From Chryseobacterium daecheongense (GTDB lineage: Bacteria; Bacteroidota; Bacteroidia; Flavobacteriales; Weeksellaceae), in assembly GCF_003729955.1 (NCBI RefSeq), contig NZ_RJTX01000001.1:806001-870000 (forward strand): DNA of 64,000 nucleotides, given 5' to 3'. A program made the translations under genes and the position numbers. Shown piece by piece: positions 10,152 through 20,225 of this stretch (positions within the stretch are counted from its first letter, which is position 1; every line of letters starts with the position of its first letter). The notes beneath the pieces are model-generated. The model was not told the origin of the DNA. It searched no databases and saw only the letters and a program-made list of their open reading frames with translations.

Positions 10152-10165
10152 CTATTAAAGATAAA

Positions 10166-10193
10166 AAAAACAGCAGACATAGCTGCTGTTTTT
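10166..10193 (-). terminator. Terminator of the SDR gene
   Basis: Stem AAAAACAGCAG / CTGCTGTTTTT with an ACATAG loop, followed on the minus strand by a long T run. It lies a few bases after the SDR stop codon at 10200 and before the cls start at 10151. Confidence 0.8.
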
Positions 10194-10199
10194 ATTTTT

Positions 10200-10964
10200 T
10201 TATAAGAACATTCCTCCGGAAGCCTCGATCCTTTGAGCATTGATCCATCCTGCATCTTCTGTACATAAGAAGGCCACTACTCCACCAATATCATCCGGAA
10301 GACCTACTCTACCTAGCGCCGTTGCACTGGCAATCATAGCATTCACTTGTTTATCATCTCTCGTTCTTCCTCCTCCGAAATCAGTTTCTATAGCACCTGG
10401 TGCCACTACATTGGCTTTAATTTTTCTTGGTCCCAATTCTTTTGCCATATATTTTGTAAGCATTTCCACCGCCGATTTCATAGAACCATATACGGAAGAT
10501 CCCGGTAATGCGAATCTCGCCAATCCTGAAGAAATATTGATGATTCCTCCACCATCATTCATCAATGGCAATAATTTCTGGCTTAAGAAAAATACCCCTT
10601 TAAAATGGATATTGAACATTTCATCCATCTTTTCTTCAGTGGTTTCCATAATCGGAGAATACAATGCGGTTCCGGCATTATTGATCAGGAAATCTATATT
10701 AGGGCTTCCAGTATTTTCCTTTAGATGGTCCGTTACATGCTGTACAAATGCATCAAAACTTTTGGTATCTGTTGTATCCAGTTGAAAAGCGATTGCCTTT
10801 CTTCCCATTGATTGTATTTCCTTGACTACAGCATCAGCTTCCTCTTTGCTGTTTTTATAAGTGATGATCACATCCAGACCTTTCTCAGCAATTTTTAATG
10901 CTGAATTTTTTCCCAATCCACGGCTTCCACCGGTTACTAACGCAATTTTTGTTTGTGTGTTCAT
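10200..10964 (-). CDS. SDR-family oxidoreductase
   Basis: A 254-residue classical short-chain dehydrogenase. The cofactor loop is TGGSRGLGKNSA (about 11-22), the structural NNAG motif is at about 93, and the catalytic Ser-Tyr-Lys set is in ISSGLARFALPGSSVYGSMKSA. The C-terminal GLPDDIGGVVAFL and final GG segments are typical for FabG-like members. Substrate unknown. It lies 86 bases downstream of an AraC regulator on the same strand, which probably controls it. Confidence 0.88.
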   Translation of the reverse strand: MNTQTKIALVTGGSRGLGKNSALKIAEKGLDVIITYKNSKEEADAVVKEIQSMGRKAIAFQLDTTDTKSFDAFVQHVTDHLKENTGSPNIDFLINNAGTALYSPIMETTEEKMDEMFNIHFKGVFFLSQKLLPLMNDGGGIINISSGLARFALPGSSVYGSMKSAVEMLTKYMAKELGPRKIKANVVAPGAIETDFGGGRTRDDKQVNAMIASATALGRVGLPDDIGGVVAFLCTEDAGWINAQRIEASGGMFL

Positions 10965-11050
10965 TGTTTCTATGATTTAATGATACAAAGTTGAGGATTT
11001 TCCCAAAGGATCGGTTTGCTCCAATCAATCGGAAATTTGCAAAATTCAAA

Positions 11051-12013
11051 TCAGGAACGGAATTCCAAAGGCGCAAAAGAAGTTTTCCGCTTAAAGAAAT
11101 TGGAAAAATGAGCAATTTCTTCGAATCCTAATGCGTAAGATATTTCTGAGATATTCCATTTGGTTTGCCTTAATAAGATCTTCGCTTCCTGGATCAGACG
11201 GTCTGCAATAAATTCAGTGGTGGTTTTACCCGTACTCTCTTTTAATTTCTTATTGAGATAATTCACGTGTACAGCTAACCTGTCAGCATAATCTTTAGCA
11301 GTCCTCAGTTGCAGCCTTTGCTCGGCAGATTCAATAGGGAACTGCCTTTCCAGCAGCTCAATGAATAATGAAACTACCCTGAGGGAAGCATCATTAGAAG
11401 TGGAGAGTTTGGTTGCAGGCTGCAGCTTTTGACCATAATGAATCAACTCTACCACATAATTTCTAATCAGGTCATATTTAAAAATATAATCGGAGGCTAT
11501 TTCTTTTTTCATTTTAGAAAAGAGCACTTCTATTTCATCCGCCAATTCATCATCAATCTCAAAAACAGGAATGCCACCCGGCTGAAACAGGGGAAGATCT
11601 TCAAGAGAATTCAGGGAACCGTTCTTGATAAAAAAATCTTCCGTAAAAACACAAAAACTCCCGGATTGTTCGGGATCTTCAGGAATCCAGTGGTAAGGTA
11701 CTTTAGGAGTAGCAAACAACAATGCATTTTTTCTTATGGCAATGATCTTATCTGCATATTCCGCACGGTTTCTCCCTCTGATCAGGCTTATTTTATAATA
11801 TTTTCTTCTGTTGTAGGGCATCTCGGAAGTTGCCTTGACTTTTTCAATAGTAGGTGCAATATCGAATATATTGAAGTGACCTATATCTTTATGAAGTCCT
11901 TTCGGAAAAATGCTATCCAGGTCTTTTCCAAGCTTGGCGGTCATTTCCCGGTAAAAATCTTCCAATGACGTATGTGCTATTTTTTCCATGACATGAGCAT
12001 TTGTAAAATTCAA
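11051..12013 (-). CDS. AraC-family transcriptional regulator
   Basis: A 320-residue regulator. The N-terminal ~190 residues form a cupin-like sensor segment (PYNRRKYYKISLIRGRN is the recognisable part). The C-terminal ~100 residues are a double helix-turn-helix of AraC type: VNYLNKKLKESTGKTTTEFI in the first, ISEISYALGFEEIAHFSNFFK in the second, ending FAPLEFRS. Placed just before the SDR gene at 10200-10964 on the same strand, which is the likely target. The effector is not visible from sequence. Confidence 0.88.
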   Translation of the reverse strand: MNFTNAHVMEKIAHTSLEDFYREMTAKLGKDLDSIFPKGLHKDIGHFNIFDIAPTIEKVKATSEMPYNRRKYYKISLIRGRNRAEYADKIIAIRKNALLFATPKVPYHWIPEDPEQSGSFCVFTEDFFIKNGSLNSLEDLPLFQPGGIPVFEIDDELADEIEVLFSKMKKEIASDYIFKYDLIRNYVVELIHYGQKLQPATKLSTSNDASLRVVSLFIELLERQFPIESAEQRLQLRTAKDYADRLAVHVNYLNKKLKESTGKTTTEFIADRLIQEAKILLRQTKWNISEISYALGFEEIAHFSNFFKRKTSFAPLEFRS

Positions 12014-12108
12014 ATATACGCAGTTTTATACAAATCTCGTTTTTTCCGATTCAGTTTTGAAAAAAGAACAATTATTGCTATATTGTAGAAACACCAATAC
12101 CTATTGAT

Positions 12109-12666
12109 ATGAAAAGAATAATACCTATTATGACCGTCCTGATGATGAGTTCCTGTACCAACTACATCAAAGTAATTGATTCAAAAAAGATCAGCGATGA
12201 AGAAAACAGCTTATCTACAAGGGTTATTGATCTTAAAGATGAGTCTTTAGGTCTCAATTTTTACGGAGATTACGAGTTTGAAAACATCAATAAAAAGTTT
12301 ATTTTCTTCACAAATTCTGATATTGCCCATCTTTTAGGCAACCTTACAAAAAAACCGAAAGAAGTTCTTTTCACTTATACCGAAACAAGCATTTACAATA
12401 ATCTAGCAGGTTTTTTCTATGAGAATGTAACGCTGGAAGATATTAAAAAACAATGGTCCCAACAGCCAGATAAAGACATGGGAAACGGACTTTTATATCG
12501 TTACACTTATAAAGATTACAACATTATAGATGTTTACAGACAGCAAAAAAACGGAGTGATAAGATTCATTGCTATTAATAATCCTAAAAGTCAAAAAAAG
12601 GATCAGTTTGAATTGGAAAACGAGGGGATATTTTTTAAGATCAATACCCAATTATGGACACAATAA
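12109..12666 (+). CDS. Hypothetical lipoprotein
   Basis: A 185-residue protein with a short signal peptide and a lipobox ending at C16 (VLMMSSC), so it should be a lipid-anchored envelope protein. I do not recognise a family. The mature part is rich in Lys, Asn and aromatic residues with alternating beta-strand-like segments. It is divergent from the AraC gene and convergent with ychF across a bidirectional terminator, so it is a single-gene unit. Confidence 0.7.
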   Translation: MKRIIPIMTVLMMSSCTNYIKVIDSKKISDEENSLSTRVIDLKDESLGLNFYGDYEFENINKKFIFFTNSDIAHLLGNLTKKPKEVLFTYTETSIYNNLAGFFYENVTLEDIKKQWSQQPDKDMGNGLLYRYTYKDYNIIDVYRQQKNGVIRFIAINNPKSQKKDQFELENEGIFFKINTQLWTQ

Positions 12667-12690
12667 CAGCTGAATGAAAAAATTTTAAAC

Positions 12691-12725
12691 AAAAACGCTT
12701 CCAAAAAAATGATGGAAGCGTTTTT
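12691..12725. terminator. Bidirectional terminator
   Basis: Perfect 12-bp stem (AAAAACGCTTCC / GGAAGCGTTTTT) with an 11-base loop between the convergent lipoprotein gene (+) and ychF (-). T runs are present in both directions. Confidence 0.85.
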
Positions 12726-12753
12726 AATTACTATAACTAACTTTAATATTTTC

Positions 12754-13845
12754 TTATACATTGAATCTGAAATGCATAATATCACCGTCCTGAACGATGT
12801 ACTCTTTTCCTTCTACAGATAGCTTTCCGGCTTCCTTCACTTTTACTTCAGAACCGAAGTTGATGTAATCATTATATTTAATGACTTCCGCACGGATGAA
12901 ACCTTTTTCAAAATCGGTGTGGATCACTCCGGCTGCCTGTGGAGCAGTCCATCCTTTTCCAATCGTCCATGCTCTTACTTCCTTCACTCCGGCTGTAAAA
13001 TACGTCTGAAGCTTTAAAAGATCATAGGCTTTTCTGATCAGGCGGTTTACTCCCGGCTCTTCAAGGCCCAATTCTTCAAGGAAAATCTGTCTTTCTTCAA
13101 ATGTTTCAAGCTCATTGATGTCTGCTTCGATCTGAGCTGCCAAAACTACTACTTCAGCACCTTCATTCTTCGCCATTTCTTCAATTTTGCCAATCCATTC
13201 GTTTCCGTTTTTAATTGAATTTTCATCTACATTACAAACGTAAAGCACCGGTTTTTTGGTCAACAACTGGATATCATCAATGATAGGCTTTGTTAAATCA
13301 TCCACAGGGAATTCTCTTGCGTTTTTACCGTCTTCAATAAACTGTTGTAACTTTTGAAGGGTTTCATACGTCAGGATATCTTCTTTCTTCCCGGATTTGA
13401 TGAACTTTTTCGCTTTTTCAACCGCTTTTCCTACTGTTTCAAGGTCTTTCAGCTGAAGCTCAATATCAATAATTTCTTTATCTCTTAACGGATCTACTGA
13501 ACCTTCTACATGGACAATGTTTCCATTGTCAAAACATCTTAAAACGTGGATGATCGCTTCACACTCACGGATATTCGCCAAAAACTGGTTTCCTAATCCT
13601 TCTCCCTTACTCGCTCCTTTTACCAATCCCGCAATATCAACGATCTCTACCACCGCCGGTAAAACTCTTTCAGGCTTTACCAGTTTTTCCAGTTCGAACA
13701 ATCTTTGATCCGGCACTGACACTGTTCCTAAATTAGGCTCAATAGTACAGAAAGGATAATTCGCTGATTGAGCTTTTGCATTGCTTAAACAGTTAAAAAG
13801 AGTTGATTTACCTACATTCGGTAAGCCTACGATTCCACATTTCAT
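12754..13845 (-). CDS. ychF: Redox-regulated ATPase YchF
   Basis: A 363-residue Obg-family P-loop protein of the YchF/OLA1 branch, which hydrolyses ATP and associates with ribosomes. Visible motifs are the P-loop GLPNVGKSTLFNCLS (residues 6-20), the switch II region DIAGLVKGASKGEGLGN, the altered G4 box NVDE that accounts for ATP preference in the family, and a C-terminal TGS domain (about 280-363, ending VQDGDIMHFRFNV). Length and start match the family precisely. It stands alone between a lipoprotein gene and ferritin. Confidence 0.95.
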   Translation of the reverse strand: MKCGIVGLPNVGKSTLFNCLSNAKAQSANYPFCTIEPNLGTVSVPDQRLFELEKLVKPERVLPAVVEIVDIAGLVKGASKGEGLGNQFLANIRECEAIIHVLRCFDNGNIVHVEGSVDPLRDKEIIDIELQLKDLETVGKAVEKAKKFIKSGKKEDILTYETLQKLQQFIEDGKNAREFPVDDLTKPIIDDIQLLTKKPVLYVCNVDENSIKNGNEWIGKIEEMAKNEGAEVVVLAAQIEADINELETFEERQIFLEELGLEEPGVNRLIRKAYDLLKLQTYFTAGVKEVRAWTIGKGWTAPQAAGVIHTDFEKGFIRAEVIKYNDYINFGSEVKVKEAGKLSVEGKEYIVQDGDIMHFRFNV

Positions 13846-13955
13846 AATGTATGTTCAGAGTTTAATGTTCAATGTTGAAAGTTTTAGGAGGGGAATCCAA
13901 CCACTGATCTTTCAGCGTGCAAAGATAGTGAATTTAAGATGAGTTTCATAATAAA

Positions 13956-13984
13956 AAAATCTACCGGCATTTCCGGCAGATTTT
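13956..13984 (-). terminator. Terminator of the ferritin gene
   Basis: Stem AAAATCT-x-CCGG / CCGG-x-AGATTTT with one mismatch and a five-base loop, followed on the minus strand by T residues; 34 bases after the ferritin stop codon. Confidence 0.75.
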
Positions 13985-14017
13985 ACAAATAATTTTTTGT
14001 TCTGTGTTTTTATGCTT

Positions 14018-14569
14018 TTATGGATTATTCCCTGTAGCTTCCTGGGCTAAAGGAACCTCATTCGGTGTTTCCTGCAGTGTTTTATCTAATGTAAACAGAG
14101 ATTCATCTGTAGCTCTGTCTCCACCAGCAATTTTCAATTTATCAATTAAGTTCTGCGCTAACGTTTCTTCTTCTATCTGTTCCTGTACGAACCATTGCAT
14201 GAAGTTCCAGGTTGCCCAATCTTTCTCTTCCATAGCCAGATCTACCAATCTGTAGATGGATGTTGTATTATCAACTTCATGTTTAAATACGCCATCAAAA
14301 CAAGCAGTTAATGAATCCGGATCTTCCGGAGGCGCAGGAATAGCTTCTACTTTAGGTTTACCACCTCTGTTCAGGATATATTCCATAAATTTAATGGAAT
14401 GGTTTCTTTCTTCCTGAGCATGTCTGTAAAGGAAGTTGGCAATTCCCTGGTATCCTTTGTCATCTGCCCAGATCCCATAAGATAAAAAAACATGGGAAGC
14501 ATGGATTTCTTTATTCATCTGGTTGCTCAGTGCTTTTTCCATGATCTCGGAAAGTCTGTTCGTATTCAT
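14018..14569 (-). CDS. ftnA: Non-haem ferritin
   Basis: A 183-residue iron-storage protein of the bacterial ferritin type. The four-helix bundle carries the ferroxidase ligands: glutamate in MNKEIHASHVFLS (helix A), the E-x-x-H set in HAQEERNHSIKFM (helix B), glutamate in FKHEVDNTTSIY (helix C) and the EEQ-type set in WFVQEQIEEETLAQ (helix D). An extra C-terminal tail of about 20 residues (TLQETPNEVPLAQEATGNNP) extends beyond the usual end. It is flanked by terminators on both sides, so it is a single-gene unit. Confidence 0.92.
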   Translation of the reverse strand: MNTNRLSEIMEKALSNQMNKEIHASHVFLSYGIWADDKGYQGIANFLYRHAQEERNHSIKFMEYILNRGGKPKVEAIPAPPEDPDSLTACFDGVFKHEVDNTTSIYRLVDLAMEEKDWATWNFMQWFVQEQIEEETLAQNLIDKLKIAGGDRATDESLFTLDKTLQETPNEVPLAQEATGNNP

Positions 14570-14715
14570 AATTCATATTTTTAGTGTGGTTATGGAAATT
14601 ATGATGCAAAAATAGTTCCGATAAAGTTTTTATTTTTAATAAAATATGTTAATATGCTTTTATAATTTATTGAATTACTTCATTTTACCCTTATAATTTA
14701 TAGTTATTCTAAAAT

Positions 14716-14745
14716 AAAGGCCAGTTCTTAGCAGAACTGGCCTTT
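14716..14745 (-). terminator. Terminator of the GHL10 lipoprotein gene
   Basis: Perfect 13-bp stem (AAAGGCCAGTTCT / AGAACTGGCCTTT) with loop TAGC, between ferritin and the GHL10 gene, both on the minus strand. A T run follows on the plus strand side and short T/A residues on the minus side. Confidence 0.8.
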
Positions 14746-14825
14746 TTGTTTTTACCACCCGTCAAAAATTCAAAGAATTTTCGACACCCCTCTAAAAGAG
14801 AGGAATTTTTCTTATAACTGGTGGA

Positions 14826-16421
14826 TTATTTGATCTGTTTCGCTATATAATCACTTTCATTACCTAATCTGTCTATAGCTTTCACCGCTACAGCATTTAG
14901 CTTTTTCCCATCTTTATATTTTGGGATCGCTTTTGAAAGAGTATCCAGTGTTAGGATCTCGGTTTCCCAAACCCCATTGTACTGAGTGAAAAGTACCCAT
15001 TGGAAGACATCTCCTATATTTTTAGAACTCCAGCTCGCCTGTGCAAAGCTTCCATTATCTGCTATAAATAAGGTAGGAATTGATAATGGGGTAGCTTTTA
15101 TCCAAGGTGTTTTGGGAACTAATGCTTTGTCTTTGTAAGGTCCGTTTTTCAAGATCGGGAGCATATTAGGGTTTTTCGTTAATCCCGCAATACTCCAGTG
15201 GATTTCGCCTACACTATTTTTTAGTATCTGTCTGGAAATTTCTATTTGATTCTTAATTTCCGTCGGTCGGTCAGAAACTTTTATTTCAACGGTATTTAAT
15301 CCAGGCCATAAGTGACGGTTTTGCGTGTTTTCAGATTTCCACCAGTTCAATAAAGGCTCAAACCCCTGTCCTTTTGAATCGATTGGCCAATATAATTGTG
15401 GTGAGAAGTAATCTACCCAACCGTTGTTCAACCATAATTTGGCATCCGCATACAACTCGTCATATTGAGAAGAACCCGTAATTCCTTCCGGATAACCTGG
15501 TTTCCAGATTCCGAAGGGACTGATCCCAAATCTTACGTGGCTTTTTTCTGCATGAATTTCTTTGTAGATACGCTCCACGAATTTATTCACATTATCCCTC
15601 CTCCAGTCTGCCCTGGATAAAGTCCCCCCATTTCTCAGATATTCATTCCAGGTTTTACTATCCGGGAAATCCGCTCCTTTGTTGTACGTTGCATACGGAT
15701 AGAAATAATCATCAAAATGTACGGCATCGATATCATATCTTTTTACAATATCTTTTACAACATTGGAAACATGGCCTTGTGTTCTGGGATCCGCCGGATC
15801 AAACCAATACATCCCGTTTTTCAATCTTACGATCATATCGGGAAGCTTTCTGACCATAGACAGTTCATTTACCGGTCCTCCGTTGGCATGATGTGCTCTG
15901 TAAGGGTTCAGCCAAACATGAAGTTCCAATCCTCTTTTGTGAGATTCCTCGATCCAGAATTGTAAAGGATCATAATTTGGATAGGGCGGATTTCCTGTTT
16001 CCCCGGTTAAGAAATAAGACCATGGTTCCAGTGTACTTGTATATAAGGCATCCGCTGAAGGACGAACCTGAAAGATCACTGCATTGAAGTTATTATCCTT
16101 CAGCATATCCAACATATTGATGGCTTCTGCTTTTTGCTGCTCTACAGAAAGGTCATTTCTGGATGGCCAGTTGATATTGGCAACACTTGCCACCCAGGCT
16201 CCACGGAATTCTCTTTGTATTGGCGGAAGATTTACTTTAATATTTTCTTCTATCTGACCCGCTCCATTGGCGACAGAGTCTTTAGGTTTCGGAATATTTT
16301 TAGGAATGACAACAGGCGGCTTTGGTGCAGATTTTATGGTGTTATTTGAAATGGAACGGGAACTGCTGCACGATACAAAGATCCCTAATAAAAATATCAA
16401 CTTTAACGAATTCAATCTCAT
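14826..16421 (-). CDS. GHL10-family glycoside hydrolase-like lipoprotein
   Basis: A 531-residue protein of the glycosyl-hydrolase-like 10 family (old DUF187, YngK-like). Lipobox C18 (GIFVSCSSS) gives a lipid anchor. The catalytic TIM-barrel-like domain (about 65-400) has FRGAWVASVANINWPS, the VIFQVRPSADALY motif, ELHVWLNPYRAHH and the VHFDDYFYPY motif with paired acidic residues, and WVDYFSPQLYWPI. The C-terminal ~110 residues look like a fibronectin-like domain (SIPTLFIADNGSFAQASWS). A role in peptidoglycan or glycan trimming at the envelope is known for some relatives, but the substrate here is unknown. Confidence 0.87.
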   Translation of the reverse strand: MRLNSLKLIFLLGIFVSCSSSRSISNNTIKSAPKPPVVIPKNIPKPKDSVANGAGQIEENIKVNLPPIQREFRGAWVASVANINWPSRNDLSVEQQKAEAINMLDMLKDNNFNAVIFQVRPSADALYTSTLEPWSYFLTGETGNPPYPNYDPLQFWIEESHKRGLELHVWLNPYRAHHANGGPVNELSMVRKLPDMIVRLKNGMYWFDPADPRTQGHVSNVVKDIVKRYDIDAVHFDDYFYPYATYNKGADFPDSKTWNEYLRNGGTLSRADWRRDNVNKFVERIYKEIHAEKSHVRFGISPFGIWKPGYPEGITGSSQYDELYADAKLWLNNGWVDYFSPQLYWPIDSKGQGFEPLLNWWKSENTQNRHLWPGLNTVEIKVSDRPTEIKNQIEISRQILKNSVGEIHWSIAGLTKNPNMLPILKNGPYKDKALVPKTPWIKATPLSIPTLFIADNGSFAQASWSSKNIGDVFQWVLFTQYNGVWETEILTLDTLSKAIPKYKDGKKLNAVAVKAIDRLGNESDYIAKQIK

Positions 16422-16493
16422 AGGCTACAAAACTACATTAATTTATTTTGGATTTTAAGGGTGTAAAATAAGCATTTTACTCTTTATAATAAA

Positions 16494-16518
16494 AAAAGCC
16501 CCGAAAATCGAGGCTTTT
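16494..16518 (-). terminator. Terminator of typA
   Basis: Stem AAAAGCC-x-CGA / TCG-x-GGCTTTT with one mismatch, 20 bases downstream of the typA stop codon; a run of seven T residues follows on the minus strand. Confidence 0.8.
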
Positions 16519-16537
16519 AATTATATGTGAAACAGAA

Positions 16538-18346
16538 TTAATCTGCTTTTGCCATTCTTTCAGCACGTTTTCTATCTTCTTCAGATAATAATTTCTTACG
16601 CATTCTGATGAAGTTCGGAGTTACCTCGATGCATTCATCCTGCTGAATATATTCCATACATTCTTCCAAAGAGAACAGGATTTTAGGAGCAATGTTTCCG
16701 TCTTTATCTTTTCCGGCTGCTCTCATGTTGTTCAGCTGTTTTCCTTCTACAATGTTCACAACTAAATCTCCAGGCTTATTTTGTTCTCCAACGATCATTC
16801 CTGCATACACATCTTCTCCCGGATCAACGAAGAACTTTCCTCTGTCCTGTAGTTTTTCAATAGAATATGCTGTTGTCTGTCCCTGATTTTTAGAAACTAA
16901 AACACCCTGGCTTCTTCCCGGGATCTGACCTTTGAAAGGCTTATATTCAGAAAATCTGTGTGCCATGATTGCTTCTCCTGCAGTAGCTGTCAACATTTGA
17001 GAACGTAATCCGATCAAACCTCTTGAAGGGATATCGAATTCCATGTGCTGCATTTCTCCTTTAGTTTCCATGATCAATAAATCTCCTTTTCTTTGAGTAG
17101 CAAGGTCGATTACTCTTGATGAAAATTCTTCAGGAACATCTACTACCATTGTTTCGTAAGGTTCGCATTTTTCACCATCAATTTCTTTCAGGATAACTTG
17201 TGGCTGACCGATCGTCATTTCATATCCTTCTCTTCTCATCGTTTCAATGAGAACTGATAAGTGAAGAATACCTCTACCGAATACCAAGAAGGTATTGGCA
17301 TCATCTGTCTGCTGAACTCTTAATGCAAGGTTTTTCTCCAATTCTTTTTCTAATCTTTCTTTCAGGTGATTAGACGTTACATATTTACCATCTTTCCCGA
17401 AGAACGGTGAGTTGTTGATAGAGAATGTCATATTCAATGTAGGCTCATCGATTGCCAATCTTTCCATTGGCTCCGGATTTTCCAGATCAACGAATGTATC
17501 TCCGATCTGGAAAGCATCGAATCCTACTACAGCACAAATATCCCCTGCCTGAACTTCAGTCACTTTTTTCTTTCCTAATCCTTCGAAAACGTATAATTCT
17601 TTTACTTTTCCTTTTACAATTTTGTCTCCTTCCTGAGCCAGACCGATCCATTGACCTTCTTTCAAAGTACCTCTCACTACTTTTCCGATGGCGATTCTTC
17701 CTAAGAATGAAGAATAATCTAATGAAGTCACCTGCATCTGAAGGTTTCCTTCTTCAATTTTAGGAGCCGGAACATATTCCAATACTCCATCAAGAATAGG
17801 AAGAATATTATCTGTAGGCTCTAAAGAAGTGTTGAACCAACCTTGTTTAGAAGATCCGTAATAGGTTGGGAAATCCAATTGTTCTTCAGTAGCATCAAGG
17901 TTAAAGAATAAATCGAAAACTTTGTCGTGAACTTCTTCAGGACGACAGTTCTCTTTATCTACTTTATTGATGACCACAATCGGCTTTAATCCTAACTGAA
18001 GAGCTTTATGCAAAACGAAACGGGTTTGTGGCATCGGACCTTCAAAAGCATCCACCAACAATAAAACTCCGTCTGCCATTTTCAATACTCTTTCTACCTC
18101 TCCTCCGAAATCGGCGTGACCAGGGGTATCAATTACGTTAATTTTTGTGTCTTTATAGGTAACAGAAATATTTTTTGATAAGATCGTGATCCCTCTTTCT
18201 CTTTCAAGATCATTGTTATCCATAATTAATTCTCCACTTTCCTGATTTTCTCTGAAAATGTTGGTAGCGTGAATGATCTTGTCAACCAAAGTAGTCTTCC
18301 CATGGTCAACGTGTGCGATAATCGCAATATTTCTAATGTTTTGCAT
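16538..18346 (-). CDS. typA: Translational GTPase TypA/BipA
   Basis: A 602-residue ribosome-associated GTPase of the elongation-factor family, involved in stress adaptation and ribosome assembly. G1 is [14 protein letters not shown] (residues 10-23), the switch I region ends RERGITI, G3 is [12 protein letters not shown] and G4 NKVD. Domains II, III and the EF-G-like domain V follow, then the TypA-specific C-terminus ([29 protein letters not shown]). Length matches the family. A single-gene unit ending at its own terminator. Confidence 0.96.
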   Translation of the reverse strand: MQNIRNIAIIAHVDHGKTTLVDKIIHATNIFRENQESGELIMDNNDLERERGITILSKNISVTYKDTKINVIDTPGHADFGGEVERVLKMADGVLLLVDAFEGPMPQTRFVLHKALQLGLKPIVVINKVDKENCRPEEVHDKVFDLFFNLDATEEQLDFPTYYGSSKQGWFNTSLEPTDNILPILDGVLEYVPAPKIEEGNLQMQVTSLDYSSFLGRIAIGKVVRGTLKEGQWIGLAQEGDKIVKGKVKELYVFEGLGKKKVTEVQAGDICAVVGFDAFQIGDTFVDLENPEPMERLAIDEPTLNMTFSINNSPFFGKDGKYVTSNHLKERLEKELEKNLALRVQQTDDANTFLVFGRGILHLSVLIETMRREGYEMTIGQPQVILKEIDGEKCEPYETMVVDVPEEFSSRVIDLATQRKGDLLIMETKGEMQHMEFDIPSRGLIGLRSQMLTATAGEAIMAHRFSEYKPFKGQIPGRSQGVLVSKNQGQTTAYSIEKLQDRGKFFVDPGEDVYAGMIVGEQNKPGDLVVNIVEGKQLNNMRAAGKDKDGNIAPKILFSLEECMEYIQQDECIEVTPNFIRMRKKLLSEEDRKRAERMAKAD

Positions 18347-18469
18347 ATAAGATTTTTACGGGTGCAAAAGTAGTGATTTTTAATGAATTAATTATTATGA
18401 TTATGAATTATTTAACAAATTCATAATGAGGAAATTAGTAAAAATCCTGTCATATGAATTTAAAAATAT

Positions 18470-18507
18470 AATACGTCAAGTTCTGGCGCTTCCCGCCGTT
18501 ATATTTG
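18470..18507 (+). promoter_or_regulatory. Promoter with 19-base element shared by both beta-helix genes
   Basis: AATACGTCAAGTTCTGGCG at 18470-18488, 11 bases, then TATATTTG (TAnnTTTG, Bacteroidetes -7 box) at 18500-18507. The same 19 bases, same 11-base spacing and a -7 box occur in front of the minus-strand gene starting at 27619. Distances from the box to the ATG are 59 and 58 bases. Confidence 0.75.
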
Positions 18508-18566
18508 TTTTATAGATTTCTTGCAAGAATATATATCACTAATTATTAACCCTTTAAAAAGAAAAA

Positions 18567-20084
18567 ATGGCAGTAATTGAATTAAATGACCAGTACACCG
18601 GCGAATGGACAACCTATAAGGAAAGCACCTACATCTATGATGGCCATACACCTATTGACGACAGTATGGTAGATGATGTGATGTGCATAAAACAAAACAA
18701 CATCTATTATCTTAGGGTCTTAAAAGACGACAAGGTTAATATAAAATGGTTTGGAGCGAAAGGAGATGGAGATGTTAATGATAATGGAACACCAGATACT
18801 CAAGCATTTCTGGATGCCATAGATTCATTATCTAAATTATTTTTCACTCATTCTAAGATTGAGAATGGGGAGAAAGTTTACTTATTTGGAGGATTCACAC
18901 TGTATATACCTAATGGTAAGTATTTATTATATGATACATTAAAATTACCACATAATACCACGTTGTTAGGCGAAAGTAAAAAAGGAGTTATCCTTCACCA
19001 GGTAGTCAACTCCGACACACATCCTACACCTCGAGCAAATGTAACCAATATTACAGGTGAAGATCCAGATCCAGAAAGTGATGTTATTTTTATGTCAGAA
19101 TCCATTGTCATTAAAAACATCACCTTTTCACAAGGAGGTATTATTTTGCAAGGAGCTTATGATTCAATTATTGATGATGTAAAAGTAACAAGACTGTTTG
19201 GAGATACTACAGACGCTTACAATAATAAAACGAGCACGGGTTTAAGTATAAAACTTGCTGTCAACATAAAAGTTTCCAATTTCAAAGTTATGGGATCTGA
19301 TGGCATTGGTATTCTTTATGAGGATTCTGCAGGAAGCGGACCGAGTACAACAGTTACTTTCAGAAATATTTGGCTGAGCCATTGTGATACTGGCATGCTT
19401 ATCAACGGTTTACTGACAGAACCTCATGGTATTCAAACCACCTGGATTCAAAATTCAATTTTTGAATACAACAAAACTGGAGTAGAAATAAAAGGTATTA
19501 CTCAGAATCTGTCTTTCAGGGATATTCATTTTGAACAAAATAATGAATATGCGTTGACTGCTTCTGAAAGCGCATCCTTCTCTTTAGATAACATCTGGGC
19601 TGATGGATGGACAAATAACTTACAAAATCACAATAAATTCGTTATTAAATATTCATCCGGTTTAACAGCCAACAATACGGTTCATTTAAAAAACCTATTT
19701 ATAAAACCCGATATTTTAATTGAAGATGATTATGAAGGTACTGTTTATGTAGACGGATTGGTCAGCAATTTAAAATATTACGACCAGAATATCAAAGTTT
19801 ATAAAACCTTTGATGACATCGGAGATATTAATAAAAGACCGTTCTCTCCTATTGGAGGATACAATTTTTATAATACTTCAAACAGCAAACCGGAATTCTA
19901 TGATGGGGGATCTTGGAGAAATGCAGATGGAATGAATGCGGATAATAAAAGATGGGGAACTACAGCAGAAAGGCCATCTAGTAATCTGGACACAGGCTTC
20001 AGGTATTTTGATTCCACCATTGGAATGCCAATTTACTGGGAAGGAACAAAATGGGTGAAAGCTGATGGAACATTAATAATCTGA
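18567..20084 (+). CDS. Pectate-lyase-like parallel beta-helix protein
   Basis: A 505-residue protein without a signal peptide. Residues 1-60 form a small leader domain (ELNDQYTGEWTTYKEST) that recurs in the other beta-helix protein of this window. Residues ~62-85 carry the KWFGAKGDGDVNDNGTPDTQ entry motif of the pectate-lyase superfamily fold seen in tail spikes and polysaccharide-active enzymes. A right-handed helix follows with short strand-turn repeats to about 400. The last 80 residues (RPFSPIGGYNFYNTSNSK, RWGTTAERPSSNLDTGFRYFD) look like a tail-fibre-type C-terminal module. Substrate and location are unknown. The absence of a secretion signal is odd for such a fold and recalls phage spike or tailocin-like proteins. 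Confidence 0.7.
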   Translation: MAVIELNDQYTGEWTTYKESTYIYDGHTPIDDSMVDDVMCIKQNNIYYLRVLKDDKVNIKWFGAKGDGDVNDNGTPDTQAFLDAIDSLSKLFFTHSKIENGEKVYLFGGFTLYIPNGKYLLYDTLKLPHNTTLLGESKKGVILHQVVNSDTHPTPRANVTNITGEDPDPESDVIFMSESIVIKNITFSQGGIILQGAYDSIIDDVKVTRLFGDTTDAYNNKTSTGLSIKLAVNIKVSNFKVMGSDGIGILYEDSAGSGPSTTVTFRNIWLSHCDTGMLINGLLTEPHGIQTTWIQNSIFEYNKTGVEIKGITQNLSFRDIHFEQNNEYALTASESASFSLDNIWADGWTNNLQNHNKFVIKYSSGLTANNTVHLKNLFIKPDILIEDDYEGTVYVDGLVSNLKYYDQNIKVYKTFDDIGDINKRPFSPIGGYNFYNTSNSKPEFYDGGSWRNADGMNADNKRWGTTAERPSSNLDTGFRYFDSTIGMPIYWEGTKWVKADGTLII

Positions 20085-20091
20085 TATCATA

Positions 20092-20119
20092 AAAGCCTTA
20101 CCATTCTGGTAAAGGCTTT
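20092..20119 (+). terminator. Terminator of the beta-helix gene
   Basis: Stem AAAGCCTTACC with GGTAAAGGCTTT (one bulged base) followed by GTTTTAATT, beginning 8 bases after the stop codon. Confidence 0.75.
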
Positions 20120-20225
20120 GTTTTAATTAAGTCTATGTTGATTAGAAAAATTATCCATCAGCGGTGACTTAAACATCATAAAAAAACGTATTTTAGCTTC
20201 AAATAAAAACACGATAAAAACATCC

